Assembly: GCA_004009845.1 (NCBI GenBank)
Contig: RMBW01000194.1
Coordinates: forward strand, 1 to 32,259
DNA: 32,259 nt
Source of the DNA: Davidsoniella eucalypti
Lineage: Eukaryota > Ascomycota > Sordariomycetes > Microascales > Ceratocystidaceae
Direction of reading: 5' to 3'
The translations under genes were made by a program, and so were the position numbers. The notes beneath the pieces are model-generated. The model was not told the origin of the DNA, ran no database searches, and saw nothing but the letters and a program-made list of their open reading frames with translations. Shown piece after piece: positions 1 through 6,904 of the stretch (the first letter of the stretch is position 1; every line of letters starts with the position of its first letter).

Positions 1-310
1 AAGGCTTCACATACGCCCCGGTATCAAGCCCGGTTAAAGTCGTGCACGCCCCGGTATCAAGCCCGGCTAAGTCTGTGATCGGAAGAAGAAGGACTAAGTA
101 CCTCTCGTGGTCGGATTGCCACCCCCCCTGGGCGTCGCAGATGCAGAATATACACGCCCCCAAGAGTTTCGGGCACGCCAAGGATTAGGCAGGAATTTAT
201 TGATGTTGCAATATTGGTTTCAGCGTACACGGGTTGTTTTATTGGTATTTGTAATTAGAAAAACATTAGTTAGGTAGTATATTTTTTCTGCCGGTGGAGG
301 GGGAGGCTAT
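1..310 (+). mobile_element. 3' internal end of element D (non-autonomous LTR element), truncated by window edge
   Basis: This stretch matches the reverse complement of the internal region of the TRIM-like element at 27162-27440, so it is the non-coding 3' interior of a second member of that family. It ends in a purine-rich tract (293-306, GGTGGAGGGGGAGG) just before an LTR, as expected of a polypurine tract priming plus-strand DNA. Two tandem copies of a motif built on ACGCCCCGGTATCAAGCCCGG lie at about 12-36 and 47-70; the TRIM copy has one copy here. No coding sequence is visible. The remainder of the element is left of the window, so an autonomous body cannot be excluded. Confidence 0.8.
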
Positions 311-489
311 TGTAAGGGTCTAAGGCCCTGGTTGGTTTGGCTAAGCTTGATCTAAGCCTATGCAAAACGGTTATAAATAGGGACGTCTTCCCGCCGTTAT
401 TCCAACAGATAATAGTCCTCCTCTCCATCGGCCACAATCTAATCACCCTTTCTAAGATTGTTGGCCTCGTCCCTCCTTAGATCCTCTCA
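311..489 (+). repeat. 3' LTR of element D (179 bp)
   Basis: This LTR starts TGTAAGGG and ends GATCCTCTCA. It is nearly identical to the two LTRs of the TRIM-like element on the other strand (26983-27161 and 28180-28358). It has a TATA box (TATAAATA, 372-379) and, 55 bp after it, the 11-nt word ATCGGCCACAA (427-437) that pairs with the primer-binding site seen in the TRIM copy. It interrupts the pol gene of element C. The 5 bp that follow (490-494, CTCTC) should be one half of the target duplication; the other half is outside the window. Confidence 0.9.
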
Positions 490-2670
490 CTCTCAGCGGA
501 CTCCTCTGGCTATGCCCTCGGCGCTGAACTCACTCAGCGCGGCACTGACGGCCTCCTTCACCCAATCGCCTTCCTGTCTAGGAAACTCACCCCTGCTGAG
601 TCCAACTATCCTATCCACGACAAGGAAATGTTGGCGATTTATTGGGCGATCCGCCAATGGAGACACTTTCTCCTAGGAGTCCACTTCACTGTATTCACGG
701 ACCACCGTAACCTCGAGTTCTTTAGGACCAAAAGAACCCTAGCAGAGCGCCAACGCCGCTGGGGCTACGAGTTATCGGATTTTAGCTTTGAACTCAAGCA
801 CCGCCCGGGCACAGACCAAGTTGTGCCCGATGCCCTTTCCCGCCGAGACCAAGACATGCCCAAGGATGCCAACGACGACAGGCTGCTAAGTAGAGTACAC
901 CAACTCCTCGCCCCTGCCGACTCAGGAGACAACCTGGTCGTAATCAACGCAGTCTGGTCCAACGTTCCAGACCTGGACGCAGCCTCAGACGAGGTCGCCA
1001 CGCAGGTCGCACTACCTTCCCCGTTTGCAGACCCCGACCTCACAGCCCTCTGGACTCAAGCCCTGGCCTCCAACAACCGATGGTGGCTAGCCCGCTCCCT
1101 TGTCCAGGAAGCAGCTAGGTCTTTTCCCTCAGCATGGGGCCTGCAATGGCAAATCAGCGAATGCTCCGTGGATGACTTAGGCCTCCTTCGTTGGCGCAAC
1201 AGACTATGGATCCCCCGTTTTGAACCCTTACGCACCAAGCTGATCCAGACTGTCCATGACTCCCACTTGTCAGGACACCCTGGCCGCGAAATTACCAGGG
1301 ACCTAGTCGCGCGCGAATATACTTGGCCAGGACTCACCAACGATGTCCGGCAATTCGTCTCCAATTGCACCACTTGCGGAAAGAGCAAGTATTGGCGAGA
1401 ACAGAAGCGCGGTCTCCTCAAGCCCCTTCCAATCCCATCACGCCACTGGTCCGAGCTGGCCATGGACTTTATTGGCCCCCTACCTCCATCCAAGGGCCAC
1501 CTCTTTATTCTCGGGATCACCGATAGACTATCCAAGTCTCAAATCCTCGTCCCCATGTCAGACACCTCGGCCGAAGCGACGGCCCGAGCCCTCATTACCC
1601 ATGTCTTCGTCCACCACGGTTTTCCCACGGCCATTGTATCAGACCGTGGACCACAGTTCTCTTCATTATTTTGGGGCGAAGTCTGCAGGCGCTTCAGCAT
1701 CACACGACGCCTTTCCACAGCCTTCCATCCACAAACGGATGGCGCCCAAGAACGAAGTAACCAAGAAGTTGAGACCTTCCTTCGCATCTTCTGCTCCTTC
1801 GCACAGGACGACTGGGCCGAATTACTACCCCAAGCCCAAATTGCACTCAACAACCGCACGGTTTCCAGCACAGGCCTAGCGCCCTTCTTCGCTACCCACG
1901 GCTACAACATGTCCATAGTGGAACCATCACCATCCACTGACCCAGCCTCCACACGATCCCCCGTCCACGACGCACAAGCATTCCTAGACAAAATCAGCAA
2001 TGCATCGGGATTCGCGCAAGTAGCCATAGCCTCCGCACAGGACTACCAGGAAACCGCAGCCAACCGCCGTCGCCAGCCAGCCTCGCAATTCAAGATAGGA
2101 GACAAAGTCTTCCTGAAAACGGAAAATCTCTCATCCTTGAGACCATCTAAGAAATTAGATTGGCTGGCACGCCGCTACACGGTCACAGGCCTCGTAGGTT
2201 CCCATGCAGTCCGACTGGACGTCCCCGGCTTGGTCCACCCTGTCTTTCACGTGAACAAGGTCCGTCACGCCTTCAACAACCCCCTACCTTCTCAAGTGCT
2301 CCAAGACGATGAACCCGAAGCCATTACGAGAGACGAAGCATACGGCGACGAGTCTCTAGCTGAAGGGGAATTCCGAGTTGAGGAAATCGTCCGCCAGCGT
2401 AAGTACCGCGGCCACGAACAAGCACTAGTTAAGTGGTCAGGTTACCAGGACCCCACTTGGGAACCAGTAGAACACGTCGAAAGTACCCTCGCTTGGCGCA
2501 TCTTCCTAGATCGCTCCCTAGTCACCGCTTCCTCAGCCATTATTGAGCAAGTTAGCACAGTCCCATCGGACCAAGTCGCATCCCCACAGCCACCCACCCA
2601 CATGCAACATCAAGGGGGGGAGGAATCATCAGACTCATTATTTTCGTACTGGCACGGTACCACTCACTAA
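490..2670 (+). CDS. pol: Element C pol, 3' part: RNase H - integrase - chromodomain (5'-truncated by element D)
   Basis: This is the C-terminal part of a Ty3/gypsy chromovirus polyprotein, open from the D insertion to its stop. The frame is already open at 493, where it aligns with RNase H of element A (S-A-D-S-S-G-Y-A-L-G). The ATG at 628 is internal and is not a real start. Next come RNase H (TDHRNL), the integrase zinc finger (H-x3-H ... CTTC), the integrase core (AMDFIGPLP, SDRGPQF and the E in GAQERSNQE, spaced D-x35-E) and a chromodomain near the end (EFRVEEIVRQRKYRG ... LVKWSGYQDPTWEP). Integrase inserts the cDNA; chromodomains of this family bind modified histones and can steer insertion to heterochromatin. 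Gag, protease and RT lie left of the window. No stop codon interrupts the visible part, so the copy is young. Confidence 0.93.
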   Translation, partial: LSADSSGYALGAELTQRGTDGLLHPIAFLSRKLTPAESNYPIHDKEMLAIYWAIRQWRHFLLGVHFTVFTDHRNLEFFRTKRTLAERQRRWGYELSDFSFELKHRPGTDQVVPDALSRRDQDMPKDANDDRLLSRVHQLLAPADSGDNLVVINAVWSNVPDLDAASDEVATQVALPSPFADPDLTALWTQALASNNRWWLARSLVQEAARSFPSAWGLQWQISECSVDDLGLLRWRNRLWIPRFEPLRTKLIQTVHDSHLSGHPGREITRDLVAREYTWPGLTNDVRQFVSNCTTCGKSKYWREQKRGLLKPLPIPSRHWSELAMDFIGPLPPSKGHLFILGITDRLSKSQILVPMSDTSAEATARALITHVFVHHGFPTAIVSDRGPQFSSLFWGEVCRRFSITRRLSTAFHPQTDGAQERSNQEVETFLRIFCSFAQDDWAELLPQAQIALNNRTVSSTGLAPFFATHGYNMSIVEPSPSTDPASTRSPVHDAQAFLDKISNASGFAQVAIASAQDYQETAANRRRQPASQFKIGDKVFLKTENLSSLRPSKKLDWLARRYTVTGLVGSHAVRLDVPGLVHPVFHVNKVRHAFNNPLPSQVLQDDEPEAITRDEAYGDESLAEGEFRVEEIVRQRKYRGHEQALVKWSGYQDPTWEPVEHVESTLAWRIFLDRSLVTASSAIIEQVSTVPSDQVASPQPPTHMQHQGGEESSDSLFSYWHGTTH

Positions 2671-2845
2671 GTAACATTCAATCGGCGCTACCGCCACTCG
2701 GAGTTTACCGTATTTACGATACTCCTTATTTTTCCGCAGCACTCCCTGCGCCAATTTTTTTTTTAAGACAAACTTAATTTGTCAGCATGTATTATAGATT
2801 TTATCAGTTAGAATTAGTTAGTCTGCCGAGGGGGGAGGGGGCTAA
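2671..2845 (+). other. 3' untranslated region and polypurine tract of element C
   Basis: This non-coding stretch lies between the pol stop and the 3' LTR. A G-rich polypurine tract at about 2827-2841 abuts the LTR start (GCTAA then TGTCA), the same arrangement as in element A at about 10574-10592. Nothing else is seen. Confidence 0.75.
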
Positions 2846-3023
2846 TGTCACGGGCTAAGGCCCAGTTGGTATTTGTCTAGGTATTTACCTAGTCAGATAA
2901 ACGGCTATAAATAGGGACCTATTCCCGCCGTATTCCAACAGATATTAGCCTTTCTCCTTCATCGGTATCAATCGAAGTCCTTTCTACTAGATTGCTTGCC
3001 ACTGCCTCACCTAGTTCGTGTCA
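2846..3023 (+). repeat. 3' LTR of element C (178 bp)
   Basis: The LTR runs TGTCACGGG ... GTTCGTGTCA. It is closely similar to the solo LTR at 17049-17226 and more distantly to the LTRs of element A. It carries a short palindrome (arms CTAGGTA and TACCTAG) upstream of the TATA box, then TATAAATA and the self-primer word ATCGGTATCAA. It joins directly to the integrase gene of element B on the opposite strand; the B frame reads three codons into this LTR before a stop, which marks the insertion point. The following 5 bp (CTCTC, 3024-3028) should be the target duplication. Confidence 0.9.
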
Positions 3024-4474
3024 CTCTCCTGCGCTTCTTGAGCAGCGGCAAGAGAGGCGCGGGCAAAGGCCATGGCATCGCGTAGCTTGCTTAGCCACTG
3101 CTGTGCACCCTCGACTGGAGATCCAGCAGAAGCAGGCAGCCCTTGAGTCGACGGCTCGATGATATCGATGTTGAAACCGTGGTTGGCGAAGAAGGGGGAC
3201 ATGCCGGTGCTTGATGCGATCCTGTTGTTGAGAGCAAGCTGCGCTTGCGGCAGGAGATCTGCCCAGTCGTTTTGAGCAAAAGAACAGAAGTTGCGAATAT
3301 AGGCTTCGATTTCCTGATTACTTCTTTCTTGGGCTCCGTCGGTTTGTGGGTGGAAAGCGGTGGACAAACGTCGCTTGATGCCTAGGCGCCTGCAAACTTC
3401 TCCCCAAAATAAATGCGCAAATTGGGGGCCACGGTCAGAAACTATTGCTGAAGGAAATCCATGATGGGAGAATACGTTTACCAGAAGGGCCTCTGCAGTA
3501 TCACGAGAGGAGGTAGACTTCATTGGAATCAACACTTGCGACTTGGTAAGACGATCGGTGACTCCTAAGATTGCTGTGCAGCCGCGGGACTCTGGTAGAG
3601 GGCCAATAAAGTCCATGGCCAGCTCTGTCCAGGGCCGTGCTGGCACTGGCAACGGCTTAAGTAAACCACGTTTTTGTTCGCGCCAAATCTTGCTTTTACC
3701 ACAAGTAGAGCAATTCGAAACAAACCTGCGCACGTCCGAAGTTAATCCAGGCCAAGCATATTCTCGAGAGACCAGATCGCGGGTAATGTTACGACCAGGG
3801 TGGCCTGCCAAATAAGAATCGTGAATGTTCTGAATTAATTTAGTGCGGAGGGGTTCAAAACGTGGAATCCATAAGCGGTCGCGCCAGCGGAGTAAACCTT
3901 TATCGTCAAGTCGGCATTCGCTGATCTGCCATTGCAGTCCCCAAGCGGGAGGAAAAGTTCGTGCACCTGATTTGACGAGATCACGAGCAAGCCACCAACG
4001 GTTGTTGTGCTTTAGTGCGTCCATCCAGAGCTGGGACAGTTCTGGGTCTTGAAATGGAGACACTAATACCGTGGTGCGAACTTGTTCGTCTGTAGAAATG
4101 TCCTTGTCTGGGTCCTGTGCCCACATAGCGCCAACAACGACCAAGTCAGGACTGCCGGGAAGCGTTTTCAGCATTTGGTGGTCTCGGCTGGCTAGTCTGT
4201 CGTCGGTGGCGTCGTGTGGCATGTCCTGATCCCGTCGTGAAAGGGCGTCAGGAACTACTTGAGCAGTGCCAGGACGATGGCGGAGAGAGAAGGAGAAATC
4301 TGACAGTTCGTAGGCCCAGCGTCTCTGTCGTTCACCGAGAATGCGTTTCGTGCGGAAATATTCCAAGTTCAAGTGATCAGTGTATACTACAAACTCGGTT
4401 CCAAGCAGGAAATGACGCCACTCACGGATTGCCCAGTAGACAGCCAGCATTTCCTTGTCGTGAATAGGATAGTT
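3024..4474 (-). CDS. pol: Element B pol, C-terminal part: RNase H - integrase (truncated)
   Basis: This is the second half of the B polyprotein, resuming at the A insertion site inside RNase H (N-Y-P-I-H-D then KEMLAVYWAIREWRHF). Visible parts are the rest of RNase H (YTDHLNLE), the integrase zinc finger (HDSYLAGHPG ... CSTC), and the core residues in AMDFIGPLP, SDRGPQF and GAQERSNQE. The frame ends after AAQEAQES, where it runs into the LTR of element C, so the integrase C-terminus and any chromodomain are missing here. The ATG at 4450 is internal. There are no internal stops. The protein is clearly diverged from A and C, which resemble each other more. Confidence 0.92.
4470..4474. repeat. 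Target site duplication of element A (left copy, TAGTT)
   Basis: TAGTT precedes the 5' LTR here and recurs at 10772-10776 directly after the 3' LTR. A 5-bp duplication is normal for Ty3/gypsy integrase. It marks the precise insertion of A into the RNase H codons of element B. Confidence 0.95.
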
Positions 4475-4535
4475 TGTCAGGGGCTAAGGCCCAGTTGGTA
4501 TTTGGCTAAGTAAGATACTTAGCCAGATAAACGGT

Positions 4536-4543
4536 TATAAATA
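4536..4543 (+). promoter_or_regulatory. TATA box of element A LTR promoter
   Basis: TATAAATA lies 55 bp upstream of the inferred RNA start (A4591). The same spacing holds in element D (372 to 427) and nearly so in element B (57 bp, minus strand). Confidence 0.7.
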
Positions 4544-4590
4544 GGGACCTATTCCCGCCGTATTCCAACAGATATTAGTCTTTCTCCTTC

Positions 4591-4601
4591 ATCGGTATCA
4601 A
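4591..4601 (+). promoter_or_regulatory. Predicted self-primer (first 11 nt of RNA) of element A
   Basis: ATCGGTATCAA is the exact reverse complement of the word at 4656-4666 just inside the LTR. In Tf1 the first 11 nt of the mRNA fold back onto the primer-binding site and are cleaved to prime reverse transcription. The same relation is seen in the other two families in this window. Confidence 0.8.
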
Positions 4602-4655
4602 TCGAAGTCTTTACTCTAGATTGCTTGCCATTGCCTCTTCCTAGTTCGTGTCATT

Positions 4656-4666
4656 TTGATACCGAT
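4656..4666 (+). promoter_or_regulatory. Primer-binding site of element A (self-priming type)
   Basis: TTGATACCGAT starts 2 nt after the 5' LTR. It does not begin with the TGG expected of a site for an intact tRNA 3' end, but it is fully complementary to the LTR word at 4591-4601. Confidence 0.8.
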
Positions 4667-4686
4667 CTATCATCGTTCTCGTTCTT

Positions 4687-4810
4687 CGCACCCTACTGTG
4701 CACCTTGTTCTCTCACGCTATTCGTGACCATCACTCTACTCGCACCCTACTGTGCACTCCATTCTCTCACGCTATTCGTGACCATCGTTCTCGCACCCTA
4801 CTGTGCCCTC
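4687..4810 (+). repeat. Tandem ~52-bp repeats in the leader of element A
   Basis: There are two and a partial copy of a unit beginning CGCACCCTACTGTGC and containing CTCTCACGCTATTCGTGACC (units at 4687-4740, 4741-4791, 4792-4810). They lie between the primer-binding site and the gag start. Each unit contains the short inverted pair CAC/GTG around the ATTCGTGACC part. The role is unknown; a packaging or dimerisation signal is one possibility. Confidence 0.8.
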
Positions 4811-4854
4811 ACTTCGCTATCTCACTGACTAAACGCGTCCACCTTACTTGCACC

Positions 4855-6840
4855 ATGTTGCAACTTTTCCTCCTTCACCTCTGGGCTGCCATCCTTGGAG
4901 CCCACCACGGCACCGCCGAAGGTCTCGCCCTCGCATTCCTCGCAATTGCCTTCACCCACTTCATGCTAGACATCACGCGCCGCTTCTTGCTGGCCTTCAA
5001 GCCGCGCCATGTCGTCACCCCCTTTCTCCACCAGAGACGCCTCTGGAAACACCAGGGCTGGTGCTATTTAGCCCTGTTCAAACGCTCTGAGCGACCCCGT
5101 CTGGCCAAACTACTTGGCCCCTTTCCCGCAGGCCCTGCCATCCTCACACACGCTGCCCACTTTCATGACCACCTGCACTGTTTGTCCATCTCCACGGATA
5201 TAATCGGCCACATTGTGCCCGGTCAAAGCAGCCTCAGGTCCCCGCGCAGCGCCCAGATTCTTCTGTCACGATTTCTTAGCAACCCTCACATCCTCGGCTT
5301 CGGCGCGTCCTCCAGCAAAGACATCCCCATACGCACCAAGGAGAACACCCCTAAAGTCAAAATCGAAGCCCCTCGTCGCTCTCTAAGCGGTCACCCCCTG
5401 CCAGGCGCATACTCCGACGATACAGCAGACGTCTTCGAAGTTCTGTCCGCCAAATACCAAGCTGCCCTCGATAAAGCCCAACTGGATCCAACCGAATGGA
5501 TATCACCCACTGCGCCAAGATGGGACTTCCAGTTCCACCACAACTTCAAAGTCGCAGAGATCCAGATGGCCGCACTCCAGGGCATGGCAGAACGCTCAGC
5601 CCCCGAATTCAAGGACCCTGTACGCACTGCTGAAGTACTGGACAACCTAGGCCGAGACATCCTCGAGCTCCTCGGTGGCAAATACGAAGACCCAGCCAAC
5701 GACAACCTAGTAGACCTCAACCAGCTCGACGACTTAGAGGACAGACTCAAACCTCTCAACCTACGTCTCGCCCCTATCCGCGAACACGCCCCCACGCCTC
5801 CAGAGAAAAGGCTCACAACAACACCAGCATTCCCTCCTACAGCTCACGGGATCGCCTTACTACCCCCTCGCGACGACCAGCTTGCCCGCCGCAAAGATGT
5901 TATCGACGCAGTCCGCAAGTTCGACGGCACCTTCGATTACGCCACCTGGAAGATGGAGCTTAACGAGAAATTTCTCGTGGACTCTTACCGCTTCTACTCA
6001 ACCAGAGACCAGCTGGCGTACACGATGAACGCCCTGTCGACGGAGATCAAGGAACAAGTTCGCACCAAGTACCTCGAATGCCTCCCCATGAACACCGGCT
6101 TCCAGGCCTTCCTCTCTTACCTTGACTCGCGATACGACGACCCCGACCGAGCGAGACTTGCCAACCGCGAATTGCTGAAGCTCAAGCAAGGCCCTACCGA
6201 GACATTCGAATCCTTTACCAACCGTCTCTGCTCCCTGCGCGACAAAGCCCATTTCTACGACCATAACACCCTCCTCTCCGTCCTCCAAGAAGGCCTCCAC
6301 CTGGACATGCAAGTGCACTTAGCCAACATGTTCCATATCAGACCACTAGACGAAATGATCTCACAGATGCGCCCAGTCGCCCGCATCAAGGAAAGCGCCC
6401 TCGCCAAAGCCAAGGCCATAAACTCCAACCACTGGCGTTCAAACCCCTCGCCGACACCATCTCGTACGCCCGCGCCCAAATCACAAACCTCCTCAACCGA
6501 CAGGCCCTGCTATCACTGCCGCCAAACAGGCCACTACGCCTCCATGTGCCCTCTCACGCCCTGCCAGTACTGCAGCAGCCAAGCACATCCCTCAGGCACA
6601 TGTCCTACGGCCGTATCCTGCTCTGCCTGCCAACGCAAGGGTCACACCGCTACTAACTGCCGTTCCAAGTCTCGCGCCTCTCGCCCTTCGGTCAAGGCCA
6701 ACGCCGTCAGCACGGCCCCTAGCTTCTCCCTGGATGACGTCCGCGCTCTTATTAGCGAGCAAATGTCAACCTCACAGCCACGCGCCCAGGGAGCCACTAC
6801 CACTAACGTGACGGATACAGGAGATCTCATGGATTTTTAG
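4855..6840 (+). CDS. gag: Element A Gag (661 aa), hydrophobic N-terminus and three CCHC zinc knuckles
   Basis: This is the structural protein of the retrotransposon particle. I chose the ATG at 4855 (context CACCATG): the frame is open further upstream, but only through leader repeats, and the B Gag begins at an equivalent place. Residues 1-37 are strongly hydrophobic with two blocks (MLQLFLLHLWAAIL and LALAFLAIAFTHFML), suggesting a membrane anchor. A basic stretch follows, then a motif shared with element B: GWCYLxLF, then AKLLGPFPxGP. The capsid-like helical region is in the second half (about residues 350-520). Three C-x2-C-x4-H-x4-C knuckles start near residue 552 for RNA binding. It ends GAT-TTT-TAG, the same slip-like site as in B. 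Pol follows downstream in another frame. Confidence 0.9.
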   Translation: MLQLFLLHLWAAILGAHHGTAEGLALAFLAIAFTHFMLDITRRFLLAFKPRHVVTPFLHQRRLWKHQGWCYLALFKRSERPRLAKLLGPFPAGPAILTHAAHFHDHLHCLSISTDIIGHIVPGQSSLRSPRSAQILLSRFLSNPHILGFGASSSKDIPIRTKENTPKVKIEAPRRSLSGHPLPGAYSDDTADVFEVLSAKYQAALDKAQLDPTEWISPTAPRWDFQFHHNFKVAEIQMAALQGMAERSAPEFKDPVRTAEVLDNLGRDILELLGGKYEDPANDNLVDLNQLDDLEDRLKPLNLRLAPIREHAPTPPEKRLTTTPAFPPTAHGIALLPPRDDQLARRKDVIDAVRKFDGTFDYATWKMELNEKFLVDSYRFYSTRDQLAYTMNALSTEIKEQVRTKYLECLPMNTGFQAFLSYLDSRYDDPDRARLANRELLKLKQGPTETFESFTNRLCSLRDKAHFYDHNTLLSVLQEGLHLDMQVHLANMFHIRPLDEMISQMRPVARIKESALAKAKAINSNHWRSNPSPTPSRTPAPKSQTSSTDRPCYHCRQTGHYASMCPLTPCQYCSSQAHPSGTCPTAVSCSACQRKGHTATNCRSKSRASRPSVKANAVSTAPSFSLDDVRALISEQMSTSQPRAQGATTTNVTDTGDLMDF

Positions 6841-6876
6841 ACAGTCGGGATAAATCGCGCCCCGACCAGGGGGATT
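6831..6876 (+). promoter_or_regulatory. Probable gag-pol frameshift region of element A, with a frame break at a G-run
   Basis: Gag ends on GGATTTTTAG (6831-6840). A -1 slip on the T-run passes the stop and reads FLDSRDKSRPDQG, which resembles the pol start of element B (FLIAREKSLPG ... QQG), and then hits TAA at 6876. The homology to B continues in a different frame (GLIGDQ ...), beginning at the five-G run 6869-6873. The real pol frame is open only from 6854. A single lost G in that run would explain the break. An assembly error or a second recoding event are the alternatives. Confidence 0.65.
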
Positions 6877-6904
6877 AATTGGTGACCAGATAGTTGAAAC
6901 TGAG

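Larger units (their letters stand above)
4475..4653 (+). repeat. 5' LTR of element A (179 bp)
   Basis: The LTR starts TGTCAGGGG and ends GTTCGTGTCA. In order it has a perfect palindrome at 4503-4525 (10-bp arms TGGCTAAGTA and TACTTAGCCA with a 3-nt loop), TATA box TATAAATA at 4536-4543, and the putative transcription start and self-primer word ATCGGTATCAA at 4591-4601. By analogy with Tf1, U3 would end just before 4591. Confidence 0.95.

Noticed and set aside
311..3023. A single chimeric element with LTR 311-489 on the left and LTR 2846-3023 on the right (CTCTC follows both)
   Set aside because: The two LTRs belong to different families, a polypurine tract precedes 311 so that LTR is a 3' LTR, and CTCTC at 490 is explained by the homologous pol sequence.
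4654..4670. tRNA primer-binding site
   Set aside because: The sequence does not start with TGG after the LTR and matches the element's own LTR over 11 nt, so self-priming is the better explanation.
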